A stretch of 17,880 nt of DNA, taken from positions 2,581-20,460 of the forward strand of contig MU603105.1 in assembly GCA_025201865.1 (NCBI GenBank), in the 5' to 3' direction. Positions 6,574-15,892 of this stretch are shown here, one piece after another. The stretch is from Ramicandelaber brevisporus (Eukaryota > Kickxellomycota > Ramicandelaberales > Ramicandelaberaceae). The notes below the pieces were generated by a model. The model ran no database searches and was not told where the DNA came from. It worked only from the letters and a program-made list of their open reading frames with translations. The position numbers were made by a program, and so were the translations under genes. Position 1 is the first letter of the stretch, and each line of letters begins with the position of its first letter.

Positions 6574-9500
6574 ATGTCCATCACGCTACCATCGACGGCC
6601 GATGAGGCAAAGGCGACGTTGCAGCGTTACGGTGCTCTGCTGTGCGATCAGTTCAGGTCACTCAGCTCGCAGCAGCAAGTAATCTCGGTTGTAGTAGTAT
6701 TCTTTGCACTTACATCTCCGCTTGCGTGGTATGCAGCTCTGTGTGCACTCTCTGTTGCAGTTGGCTATGTTCTTGCGCAGGATACCAATAGTCCATCGAA
6801 TAGTAATGAGAGAATTGCGGATGAAGCAAGAAGACGAACTGGCGTTGTGTCCCAATCATCATCGTCATCATCATCATCATTATCTGAGAATAGTCAACAG
6901 AAGAAACAGAGCAATAAGAGCAAGAAGCGCGAAGAAGTTACGCTGCATGTTGATGCTGAGCTTATGCCAGTTCTATCGAGACTAGTAGTGTATACATTGC
7001 GCGATTTTGTTCATTACTGGTTTGATCCATTGAATGTCACAGGTAATGACGAGTTCACATCATCAATGCGTAGCTCAATGGTTCATTTTCTCAATCAGCT
7101 CTTTGCTCTCCTGTTGAACGATCCAGCTGAACTTGCAGTTGTCTTGAGCATGGCGGCCAGTAACACTCTTGTTGTTCATTTACGTGAGTCTCGACCATAT
7201 GAATCATCGGGAATGTCACTGGACGAGTTTGTTAGATCAGCCCCAGAGTCTCCATTGGCAGAATTGGTTGATTTAAAGAAACAACGCGAGCAACTGAGAA
7301 GAATTAGTGGAATGCTGGTGGATAGATTAGCACCGAAGGACGATGCAAACAATGAAGCAATTAGTGCATTTCTGGTGGAAATATTTGCAACCAGTATATT
7401 GGAGCCTACTATTGAATCAATGTGTAGTCCTGATACTATTAACGAGAATATCATTGCAATGGCTACAGTGCTGTCAGAGGTACAATACAGTAGCAGTGAT
7501 TCAACAGCAAATAATTCGAGTGAAACACCAAAAAAGCCAAAGAAAGGGAAGTTAGCAACAAGCATTGATAGCGTGTTGGATGCAACCCGGCTTCAGGAGC
7601 AGAATGAAATGGCGCAGAAACCCATTAGAAACGTCTCACCAACAAAACTACGCAATCGTCCACCGAGCGTGTCATCCGCAATGCAGCAGCGTCAATACCC
7701 AACTGGCGGTTCGCCTCAGCCCACCACTCAGCAGCAGTCATTGCCAGCTGACATTTTGACAGTGCCAGCTCGCTCCTTTGTGGATTATTCTGAACTGGTC
7801 AAGCGACATCCACTCTCATTGGACGATGTTCTCACTGCAAAATCATGCTTTGTCGAGTTTATGCAACATCTCGAGGATATCAATGCACCTGCTTATCTCA
7901 GATTCTGGAACAATGTCGAAACATTCCGTCGATTTGCATCAACTCTCAATGATCCAGCTTTAATGCGAGTGGATGCTTGGAGCATATTTCATACTCATTT
8001 TGTACCTGTATCGTCAGCCGTCAAGTACAAGGCAGCGGATTTGACTCATCCAATTCCATTGAACGATGCTGTGTTGCGGAGAATTGAGCGAGCAATCAAT
8101 GCGAACCCTAATCCAGGTGTATTTGAGGAAGCTCAGACTGAGGTGCGGATTGCACTAGCTCCATTGTTTAGTGAGTTTAAGCGGTCATCGCCATTGTTTA
8201 AAGAGTGGCTGCGTGAACAAGCAGAGACTGCTCGAGTATTGGCAGAGACTACAAGCAGCAACGAACAGTCATCTCAGCACGTTCAGATTGGTCGTCAGTA
8301 TCATGAGTTCAAATCATTCAGTGCCATATCAACCCCAACTGATGCAGTGTTCAATGTCGCATCACCAGAGGCATCGAAGCGTCTTACTGCAGATCGTCCT
8401 CCGAATGATAGACGATTGATGCGAATCAAACGAAGTAACTCTGATGCAGATTTGAAACTCAATCCTGGTGCATTGCCTTCCATATCAATGATGGCGTTAC
8501 AAGAACAATTGCTTAATCAATCAACACCAGCATTGTTCTCATCCGAGATACTAGAGACTCGACGATCAACCAGCGCAGCTTCAATCTCCTCAACAACCTC
8601 ACAGTCGTCCAGTACAGCAACGCCAGCAACGCCAGCAGCGGCGGCAGCAGCAGCGGCAGCTACAAGTCGAATCAATCACTTTGTAACTGCATTGGTACAA
8701 GTTCGTGAACAGCTCATGCTCATTGAAGGTAAATTGGATGAGGCAGGTCGAAAGGATACTGCAACCATCAAGCAACTTCGACGCACAAAGCAGGAACTCG
8801 AAGAACAAGCTGCTCAGCTGACTGCAATGGTTCAGGATGCAGTGGCAGAAGAAGAGAGAGCTTCTGCGTCTGGATCGGGCTCTGGCGGGTCTCCAGCGCT
8901 ACGCGCCGTGTCCGGCCGCGCATCTATCGATCAGTTTGACAGAGCATCAGTTTCATCAACGTCATCAGTGTCATCACTATCATCAGTGTTACCAGCATCG
9001 CAATCAGCAGCGCCACAGTTTAATCTAGAAGCTGTTACAGTACGGGTGCATTTGGATGACAGTGCTGATCATGTTCCAGTCAATGCTGGTGCTGCCCGCA
9101 AGATGTTTTCTGCTTTAACAACTGCCGGTGCATCTAGTGTAGGAATGGGCTCAATGGTTGCGGGTGGATTGGGCAGTGACAAGTCGTTGATGTTTTTGAT
9201 TGAGCTTGAGCAGCCAGCAATTGGCAACAACCCTCAGCGCGGCTGGATGATCACTCGTTCCTATGCTGACTTTGTACAGTTTCACCAGCTGCTTCGCAAA
9301 CAGTTTTACAAGGCTGACCACATCAAGCTGCCGAGCCGGATCAGCTCCATGTCCGACTCATCCACATCCACTGGCGGCATCACAGGTGCACCTCCAGGTC
9401 TCGTTAACTTTGGCACTGCAATTCTGGCACCCACAGCCATGGCCAAACATCGTCGCAAGCAGCTTGGTGTCGAACTCGAGCGATATCTATCGCAAATCCT

Positions 9501-10776
9501 GGCAGATGAATTGTTGCGCGAGAGTAGAGCGACACTTGAGTTCATGAAACCCAATCACATGACATTGCCACCAGCTACAATTGGCGCATCGATTGGATCT
9601 GCATTCAAGGCAGTGAGCGGCGCAGTGTCTACATCTAACAATGCCATCACGTCAGTGTTCAAGTCGGCTGGATCTGCTCTGCGCAAACTCGGCAATGATG
9701 AAGATGATGTGGAGTTCATTCCGACTGCCGAATTGGCCCCGTCAGCAGCAACTGTTCAGAGAACATCCTCGGCAGCAGTAACATTGGCAAACAAGTTCCC
9801 ATTGTTTATGCACCAACCAGCACTGCAATCTAACCAGCAGCAACCATTATCATCAAGACCACCTCAACTTCCTCGACGTCACACTGCAGTCACTCAGTCA
9901 CCGGTCGCCAGAGCTGCAACGCTGGCCGTCAGCAATGGTAATGCGATTAAGCAAGCCACTCAGAGCGATACACGCAGGTCAAGCGTTGATGTCAATGCGA
10001 TACGCGAATCTATCTCAAAACCAACTGTCAAATCAACCTCTAACGTGACTCCAGCGCAGCCAGCACCAATTCTTCCACAGCGTCTGCAGCCGCCCCACCA
10101 CCATCATCATCATGGCCATCCTAGTCATCCTAGTCAAAGGACTTCACGTCGCATCGACAGACTGGATCCAATTGACGATCACTTTGAACCATCATCCAAT
10201 GTTACAGCAGCAAAGACACAGCATGTCAAACTTGAGGACCTCCACCTGTTGATCGATACATCATTTGTTGTTCTCGATGAGGTATTCGACCTGACGGATA
10301 CCTCACAGTGGCTTCGTCGCAAGGCTTTGCTGGTTGTCAAACAACTTCTTCGGCAGCAATACATTGACCGTGTGGAAAAGGCCTTCTTGGATACAGTTGC
10401 TTCCGTCTCGTCTCCATCCGCTCTCGCACAGCAAGTCCAAGCAGTTATGGACAGCATGTGGCCAAACGGCATTTGGTACTCTTCGGTACCTGGATACATT
10501 GCTCCAACTTCCACATCGCACGCTCAGACGGCTGAAGAGCGTGCAGGTAAGCGATTAGAAGCAGCCATGGTGTTTGCATCCAAGTTCCTGCCTGATGCAA
10601 TCAAGAAGATGGTGGGTGAGTACAATGCCGCCATGGGAATGACCAGAGTATTTAGATTAATGCAGCATCGGATGCTTACTCGTGGTATTGCGATTAGATT
10701 GCTCGATCAGTTTGTGACACTGCTGTTGGCGCAGGATGTATCTCAAAGCAGAAAACAACTCACTAAATCTCGCTAA
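6574..10776 (+). CDS. MDM1: Mdm1/SNX13-like PXA-RGS-PX-nexin_C membrane tether
   Basis: An intron-free gene for a 1400-residue regulator/tether of the Mdm1-SNX13-SNX14-SNX25 family. In yeast Mdm1 sits in the ER by its N-terminus and binds vacuolar phosphoinositide through PX, forming ER-vacuole contacts. Domains in order: two hydrophobic segments (about 29-71), a Ser-rich and basic linker, PXA (about 128-300, with LRDFVHYWFDPL), RGS-like (about 403-548), a long Ser/Ala/Gln linker, a coiled coil (about 699-765), PX (about 816-990) with the phosphoinositide motif RSYADF at 895-900, a low-complexity linker with a His6 run near 1177, and nexin_C (about 1222-1390). All expected domains are present in the family order. 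The PX fold carries about 50 extra residues between strands 1 and 2 and a Ser/Gly/Ala-rich loop after LPSR. Initiation at 6574 gives a hydrophobic N-terminus at the position expected for the family. Confidence 0.93.
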   Translation: MSITLPSTADEAKATLQRYGALLCDQFRSLSSQQQVISVVVVFFALTSPLAWYAALCALSVAVGYVLAQDTNSPSNSNERIADEARRRTGVVSQSSSSSSSSLSENSQQKKQSNKSKKREEVTLHVDAELMPVLSRLVVYTLRDFVHYWFDPLNVTGNDEFTSSMRSSMVHFLNQLFALLLNDPAELAVVLSMAASNTLVVHLRESRPYESSGMSLDEFVRSAPESPLAELVDLKKQREQLRRISGMLVDRLAPKDDANNEAISAFLVEIFATSILEPTIESMCSPDTINENIIAMATVLSEVQYSSSDSTANNSSETPKKPKKGKLATSIDSVLDATRLQEQNEMAQKPIRNVSPTKLRNRPPSVSSAMQQRQYPTGGSPQPTTQQQSLPADILTVPARSFVDYSELVKRHPLSLDDVLTAKSCFVEFMQHLEDINAPAYLRFWNNVETFRRFASTLNDPALMRVDAWSIFHTHFVPVSSAVKYKAADLTHPIPLNDAVLRRIERAINANPNPGVFEEAQTEVRIALAPLFSEFKRSSPLFKEWLREQAETARVLAETTSSNEQSSQHVQIGRQYHEFKSFSAISTPTDAVFNVASPEASKRLTADRPPNDRRLMRIKRSNSDADLKLNPGALPSISMMALQEQLLNQSTPALFSSEILETRRSTSAASISSTTSQSSSTATPATPAAAAAAAAATSRINHFVTALVQVREQLMLIEGKLDEAGRKDTATIKQLRRTKQELEEQAAQLTAMVQDAVAEEERASASGSGSGGSPALRAVSGRASIDQFDRASVSSTSSVSSLSSVLPASQSAAPQFNLEAVTVRVHLDDSADHVPVNAGAARKMFSALTTAGASSVGMGSMVAGGLGSDKSLMFLIELEQPAIGNNPQRGWMITRSYADFVQFHQLLRKQFYKADHIKLPSRISSMSDSSTSTGGITGAPPGLVNFGTAILAPTAMAKHRRKQLGVELERYLSQILADELLRESRATLEFMKPNHMTLPPATIGASIGSAFKAVSGAVSTSNNAITSVFKSAGSALRKLGNDEDDVEFIPTAELAPSAATVQRTSSAAVTLANKFPLFMHQPALQSNQQQPLSSRPPQLPRRHTAVTQSPVARAATLAVSNGNAIKQATQSDTRRSSVDVNAIRESISKPTVKSTSNVTPAQPAPILPQRLQPPHHHHHHGHPSHPSQRTSRRIDRLDPIDDHFEPSSNVTAAKTQHVKLEDLHLLIDTSFVVLDEVFDLTDTSQWLRRKALLVVKQLLRQQYIDRVEKAFLDTVASVSSPSALAQQVQAVMDSMWPNGIWYSSVPGYIAPTSTSHAQTAEERAGKRLEAAMVFASKFLPDAIKKMVGEYNAAMGMTRVFRLMQHRMLTRGIAIRLLDQFVTLLLAQDVSQSRKQLTKSR

Positions 10777-10867
10777 CAAAGTCTTTCAATGATGCTTTCT
10801 TTCTCTCTCTTTCTCTCTCTTTTTCTCAATAATGAACTGGTGTTTAAAGTAACTCTTCCCCCTCTAT
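10777..10867. terminator. Convergent 3' region of Mdm1-like and Sec72-like genes
   Basis: Ninety-one bases separate the two convergent stops. A CT-rich tract (10797-10826) is followed by AATAAT at about 10828, a weak poly(A) signal for the plus gene. On the minus strand AATAGA just past the Sec72-like stop is the only candidate. No canonical AATAAA was found on either strand. Confidence 0.35.
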
Positions 10868-11653
10868 TTAAACACGCTTGCGAGCCTGTTCCAGAGTAGC
10901 GCGAGTTTCCGGTCCATCTTCATACGCCAACGCCATCTCGAGAGCCTCAATAGCTTCCGCATATCTCTCCAGTCCAAACAGCGCCTTGCCCTTTCTAAAC
11001 CACCCTTTAGACCAATTCGCCTGCACTCTCGTCACATACTCCGCGTCCCACAGCGCTTCCGCATACCGCTCCATTCCAATCAAGCAGGCCGATCGGTTGC
11101 TCAGCAGCTTGCTCGTCTCGTCAACCAGCAGGCCAGCCGGATCCCACACAGGACGCTGGTGCGAAATCATCAATGCTTGGCTGTAAAGAGCAAGGGCATG
11201 AGCATAGCTCTTCTTGCGGAAGGCTTCATTGCCGGCTTCTTTGAGGTCGTTAATAGCCTTGTTCATGCCTGGGTGCGGTGGTGGGAACTGGGAGTTGTTA
11301 GCCTGAAGCTGGCGAGTCATGAGGTTCTGGTCAGAGAGGTTCACCTTGCATTCTTTGCAAACCTCACTGCGGTGAGCCTTGCAAAGCAGAATGTTGTCGA
11401 TGATAATCAGCTCGTTCGTGCTACTGTTGCCGTCACTACCAGTCGGAGAGGCAATGTGCAGGGGAACCTCGGCGGCAGCTGGGTTCAAAGGCATGCGGCA
11501 TACAGCCTTGTGCTCGGCGTTTGGAGCTGGCTCTGGGTCGGTGATTTGCTTAGCTTGCGCGTGGTGGAAGGAGAGCGAAATCTCCATCTGCATCGTGCGC
11601 TCGGGCTGCTGCTGCTGCTGCTGCTCTTGCTCTTGCTGCTGTGGGGCCGTCAT
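10868..11653 (-). CDS. SEC72: Sec72-like TPR subunit of the Sec63 ER translocation complex
   Basis: A 261-residue protein starting at ATG 11653-11651. In fungi Sec72 is a cytosolic subunit of the Sec62-Sec63-Sec71-Sec72 complex, which drives post-translational import of secretory proteins into the ER; its TPR domain docks Hsp70. Seen here: a Gln/Glu-rich N-terminus (5-16), a variable middle, a Cys/His cluster C91-x2-H94-x4-C99-x2-C102, a Pro-rich linker, then TPR helices from about 130 to the end with the TPR signatures LKEAGNEAFRKKSYAHALALYSQAL, LLSNRSACLIGMERYAEALWDAE and WFRKGKALFGLERYAEAIEALE spread over three repeats. The KxGN...Y..A...Y..A and SNR+A patterns with RPVWDP between repeats 1 and 2 match fungal Sec72 as I remember it. 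An alternative is a general TPR co-chaperone (Sgt or Cns1 type). RRN3 lies upstream on the same strand, with a 276-bp gap. Confidence 0.75.
   Translation of the reverse strand: MTAPQQQEQEQQQQQQPERTMQMEISLSFHHAQAKQITDPEPAPNAEHKAVCRMPLNPAAAEVPLHIASPTGSDGNSSTNELIIIDNILLCKAHRSEVCKECKVNLSDQNLMTRQLQANNSQFPPPHPGMNKAINDLKEAGNEAFRKKSYAHALALYSQALMISHQRPVWDPAGLLVDETSKLLSNRSACLIGMERYAEALWDAEYVTRVQANWSKGWFRKGKALFGLERYAEAIEALEMALAYEDGPETRATLEQARKRV
11606..11641 (-). repeat. CAG/CAA/GAG tract coding Gln-rich N-terminus of Sec72-like protein
   Basis: On the plus strand CTG units (11606-11624) are interrupted by CTC and TTG, coding on the minus strand a Gln/Glu mix at residues 5-16. It is purer in CTG at the side distant from the start codon. 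Confidence 0.8.
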
Positions 11654-11929
11654 AGCTGAGGATAGATCAATTAGATTCTTGAGAGTGTTGTTGTTGGCGT
11701 GTCAGACCTGTGTTCTCCTGGAGACAAGAACATGCCAGCACATCGAGAGAAAGTGAAAAATCCAACAAAAAGCTCGATACTCGAACCTCAGAATCGAAAC
11801 CCACACCAACAACACCAGCAATACTATTGAGAATGCATTAAAGTAAAAGTAAGTAAAAGGAAGGTTAATGCGATTTTAAAAAGAAGAATTAAAAAAAGAG
11901 CGAGAAAGGAGCATGCATAGAGTTAATAT
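11654..11929 (-). promoter_or_regulatory. Sec72-like promoter/leader and RRN3 3' region
   Basis: 276 bases between two genes on the same strand. Next to the Sec72-like ATG the minus strand reads CTAATTGATCTATCCTCAG, which resembles a branch site plus intron acceptor two bases before the start. The best donor upstream (GTCTGA) is poor, and splicing there would not change the start. Nearer RRN3 the DNA is A/T-rich with AGTAAA direct repeats (about 11840-11860). No AATAAA was seen for RRN3. No other gene was seen. Confidence 0.4.
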
Positions 11930-14145
11930 TTAGGCTTCGTCTCTACGCAATCGAGAATTAGTCTGGCGAACTTCATCGTACAGCAGCGAGGTGGCTTTAC
12001 GCTTGGCGCCAGCTCTGCTTTGAACTGGTGCTGCTGAAGCAGAGACGGTTGGTTTACCAGGGCTCAATCGCGGCGCACACTTGAATTGCGATGGCGGTGC
12101 ATGGTCAAGCACAAACTGCTCGTCATCTTCAGCAGACTCGCCGGTATCAGACAATGTGAGATGGACTGCAAATGCTTCGTTGACTTGAGATGCTTCCGGA
12201 GAGCTAGAGAGTGCAATGCGCGGGGTGGAGAGAATGAATGCATCCGTTGATGGATCGCTGGATAGCTGAGTTGGCTCCAAATCGTATTCGGCGATATCAG
12301 CAGCAAATGGTGGAGAAGAGTCGTTGTCATCAATCTCTGAATCAGAGTCTCCATCAGTAACTTCTTCATCTTCTTCATCTTCTTCTTCATCATCATCATC
12401 AGCTTGCCAGTGTAAATAAATGTCATCAAAGCGAGGGCCAGATAAATCTAGTCTTATCGGATCAAATGGGAAGAAGGACTCTAAATCAAGTTGCAATTGT
12501 CTAAATCCAGCTGTATCTGTTACGAGACTTGGTCTTAGTAAACCCGCCAAATTGCTACTACTTGATGTTGCAGAAACAGTCCTAGATATTTCACCAGCAG
12601 CAGCAGCACTAGTATTGCTAGTATTGCCATTATTGTTACTACTACTACTACTACTACTGTTATTATGATCGCTATTAGAGTTTGGAGAGGTGGCACCAGT
12701 TGAGACATGGGCAGAGTCCATGAATCTTTTGGCAGTTAATTCATCGCGTCGATTCATTTCCATTACAGTGTAGCAGTACATTAAGTTTTGCTCTTGGCTA
12801 ATTCGTGCAAATTGAGATACAACTCCTTGGGAACAAACTCTCAGTGGATTCAATCGAGATAAAATTACATTTTGAAGTCCATCTAATTCTCTACACCAGC
12901 GCTGATCTCCACTGCTATCAATTAACAAGTCTCTCCATCTAAAACAAAACACATACATTACTGCCTGAGCCACTGCATAGAATACAGTATGCATTTCTGG
13001 CTGAATAGTCTGCCTGCCTCCACTCATGAATCCACTCATGCTGCTTGCTCCACTAATTGGCAATCCAAACCCATCCTTTGTAGGTGATCCAGACCGAGAC
13101 ATGTGCCACCGATTTGCAGGGGTCTGAACACCACTTGGAATGGCCGACGGCGCAGCAGAGCCTAAATTGGCATCGAGATAAGCAGTACACCAGCCAATCA
13201 AAACACCAACCATTTCGCAGACTTTCTCCTTGGACAGGTACTTGGCGCGTGATACAAAACTAGCAACGTAGAGAGCAGCAGTCATGCGAAGAGCGTTTGG
13301 GGCGGCTATCTGAGATACACCTCCAGAGAGAGATTGACCATAGCCACTAAGGAAGGGTACAGGCAATCCAATTTTAGCGGCCAGTGTGCCCAGAATATAA
13401 TCGCTATATTTGACATCAAAGGAGCTCAAATAAAATAGTAAAAATTGAGTATAACGTGATCTAAATGTATGCAGAATCATTGAGTCAAATACTTCCAATG
13501 CAGCAATAAACAATGAGTCGAGTTCTTGCTGAGGAACAACTGAACGCAAATTATCAAAATGCTGAATAACCAAATAAATCATTCGATCCAATTTATCCAG
13601 CAGACGTCTGGCATGTTCAGAGGGCTCATGGCTATCATCTCCGTCCAAATCATCATTGCCATCCCCTTCTTCATCATCATCGCCTTCACCATCATCTTCA
13701 CTGTCATCGTCGTCCATTGCCTCACGTCCTCCTCTGACACTTGTAACCTTTGTAGCCAATACTGCATCTTTACCGCGAGCTGCTCTCTCTTCGCGTAAAA
13801 TGTCCAATTCCTCATCTTCTGAGTCATAGTCTAAATCATCATTAACGCTATCTTCACCATCACTATCACCATCACCACCAGCGTGTCCTTCTCCATCTTG
13901 ATCTTCATCTCCATCTGAATCATCATCTTCAGGTTGGGTGGCGCCTATCATTGGACCAAACAGACGCTGATTAACAGAGCGTTTACTTGGTGATTTTTTT
14001 GATACTGCTCCAACTGCTCCAACTGTTCCAACTGTTCCTACTGTAGTTTTTGTTGTAGATTTCCGCCTCTTTGATGCTGAGGATGTCTTTATAGACTTTG
14101 ATTGACCAGAGCTACTGGCTGCGGCACTACTGGCTACACTTTGAG

Positions 14146-14182
<37 letters not shown>

Positions 14183-15706
14183 TTTATCATTTTCATCATC
14201 GCCTTCCTCAATCTCCATTTCATTGTCATCTTCCATTGCCTGTTCATCCTTTTCTTCATCAGCTTCATCAGTTTCATTGTCCTTATTATCTAATTCATCA
14301 ATTTCCACTTGAATTTCCACATCGATTTTAATCATGTTGTTGACAATGAGACGAAGCAGTTGACTTCTCAGTGCAGGTACATATGTCAATATATGCAACA
14401 CATTGGCCAAGTACCATGCATTCCGCTCAGCTGACTCGGCACGATGTGGATACAGCTCAGCGACAATTGGAAGCAACTGAGTCGGACCAGTGGGAACAAT
14501 GTCAAATAATCGCCTGAGAAGAGAATGGAGACGAGCACATTGTACCTCGGGCGGATCAAAGCTAGATTCAGAATTGACGCTTGGACGGATTGGATTATCG
14601 CCAGAAGGCTTGGAGGGTTGGAGAATCAGACCACGCATGACCATTCGCAGAGTAGATGCAGTGTGAGATGGCTCGGATGACACAATACTACACATCAAGT
14701 ATTCATAAGAAAATGCAAACGAGTCGGCATCGTCTAGAGGGGCAGCTAGCCAAACTCCACGCAAGCTATGCAGCGCATCCACCAGCGCAGTTGCGCGACT
14801 ACCAATGGACGACACGCACTGAGACAGTGCGCGGATCCACGGTAGCAACCGAAGACGAATGGCACCTGGAACATCAGCCGGATTTGAAATGTGGCGAAGC
14901 TGGTCATGTGCCAATTCAGGCGACAAGTTACGAACCAATTCAAGATAGGAAGAAGTGCTGCCAGTACGGAATCTTGATAGAGCGGCAGTAACAAAGCTGA
15001 GAATAGCTGGGAGAGGGTCCGCTGTGCTCTGCCCCGATGATCCCGATGTAATGCTTGTCAGTAAACCCGATGAGGCATCCATTGAGGAGAGACGAAGACT
15101 GCTTGGAATTAGAGTTTCGGGTTCAATATCATCATCTGGGCTGACAACGATTCCGCTATTCAGTCGAAACATCACTGATTTAGGCGCATGCTGCTGCTGC
15201 TGTTGCTGCTGTTGCTGTTGTTGCTGCTGTTGCTGAGCTTGTGGCACAGGCTGCGGCACGGATGCTGGTGCTGAAGCTGGTGCGGGCTCACTCCCTTTGG
15301 TGGTGGCAGCTGCGGATGCTCCATTTTGCGTAGTCGTTGTTGTAGCTGCGGATGCTTTGGTTGATGTTGCGTTTGCTGCGGTGGCTCTGCTCCGTCCACG
15401 TGACTTTACACCGTTCGTTGCTGTTGTTGTTGATGCGGGCGATGCATCGCCATTGCCAGCTGGGTGATTCTCATTTGATGCAGTAGGCGTTACAGCGATT
15501 TGCGCAGGTGCAATAGCTGCTACTGCTGCTGCTGCTGTAGTCGCCCGTGGTGTAGAAGGACGAGGTGATTTGCGCAAGATTGAGGTTGGCTTTGTTGCTG
15601 GAGGCGTTGAAGATGCCACCTGAGCTGCCAGATTAGCGATACTAGAGCCGACCGTTGGAGCCAGACGTGACCTGCTGCTTCGTTGCGCACTCATTTCGCT
15701 CGGCAT
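11930..15706 (-). CDS. RRN3: RRN3/TIF-IA RNA polymerase I initiation factor, greatly expanded
   Basis: A 1258-residue protein from ATG 15706-15704, about twice the length of yeast or human RRN3 (about 630-650). RRN3 binds RNA polymerase I and recruits it to rDNA promoters in the nucleolus. The conserved HEAT-like core appears in three pieces: about 228-478, ending in the signature KIDVEIQVEIDELDN; about 702-850 (LLDKLDRMIYLVIQHFDNL onward); and about 905-985, with RLNPLRVC then YCYTVMEMNRRDE. The C-terminal block FFPFDPIRLDLSGPRFDDIY lies near 1076-1095. Added to this are an Ala/Thr/Ser-rich N-terminus with Gln15, an acidic insertion of about 225 residues (477-700) with Asp12 in the place where other RRN3 proteins have a shorter acidic loop, a Ser/Gly loop (about 850-905), Ser/Asn runs (about 1000-1030) and an acidic then basic tail (KRKA near the end). 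All insertions are low-complexity and in frame. Confidence 0.92.
12638..12658 (-). repeat. (ACT)7 tract coding a Ser run in RRN3
   Basis: Seven ACT units on the plus strand code AGT (Ser) on the minus strand, flanked by Asn codons. This is one of several triplet tracts in RRN3 linkers. Confidence 0.85.
14004..14039 (-). repeat. Four 9-base repeats coding (V/A-G-T/A-V-type) tripeptides in RRN3
   Basis: Four tandem 9-mers of type ACTGYTCCW code a Thr/Ala-Val-Gly series on the minus strand, just C-terminal to the Asp12 and Ser/Lys-rich part of the acidic insertion. The units differ at two positions, so this is a small degenerating minisatellite. Confidence 0.8.
14147..14182 (-). repeat. (ATC)12 tract coding Asp12 in RRN3
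   Basis: Twelve perfect ATC units on the plus strand read GAT (Asp) on the minus strand, inside the acidic insertion of RRN3. Perfect unit purity suggests recent slippage. Confidence 0.95.
15191..15235 (-). repeat. CAG/CAA tract coding Gln15 in the RRN3 N-terminus
   Basis: Fifteen Gln codons with CAG and CAA mixed, at about residues 158-172. The mixed codons should make it more stable than the purer CAG run in the SNAPC4-like gene, and may indicate selection for the residue itself. Confidence 0.9.
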
Positions 15707-15892
15707 TGGAGAGGGCTCACGTTTTGTTCGCAGCAGTCTCTAGATCAAAAAGGGATTATTAAAAAACAAAAACAAGCAAGCAAGCAAGCAAGCAAGCTCT
15801 GAAAGAAAGAAAAAAACAGCAACAGTAAAATAAGCTGCTGTTTCAAAAGAAAAAAGAGTTGACAATCGATAGTGGCAGTCACGGTCAGCTCT
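15707..15892 (-). promoter_or_regulatory. RRN3 promoter/leader and transferase 3' region
   Basis: 186 bases between two same-strand genes, so the RRN3 promoter is short or reaches into the transferase gene. It contains (CAAG)6 at 15773-15796, an A-rich stretch, and an inverted pair AACAGC (15815-15820) with GCTGTT (15837-15842) that could form a hairpin near the transferase 3' end. No AATAAA was seen on the minus strand. Confidence 0.45.

Noticed and set aside
6272-6682. 136-residue plus-strand frame over the CT/TG repeat
   Set aside because: Most of it is repeat or pyrimidine-tract translation, and it runs into the Mdm1-like gene in another frame.
14098-14331. Plus-strand frames with His or Ile runs (metal-binding protein?)
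   Set aside because: They come from the ATC repeat coding Asp12 in RRN3; no start context or neighbouring domain supports them.
14955-15236. Plus-strand frame ending in a Cys-rich run inside RRN3
   Set aside because: It is the antisense reading of the RRN3 Gln15 tract and has no independent features.
15766-15842. CAAG repeat and AACAGC/GCTGTT hairpin as a bacterial-type terminator or mobile-element end
   Set aside because: There is no U-tract, target duplication or transposase nearby, and the host is eukaryotic; it is simple repeat DNA plus a weak inverted pair.
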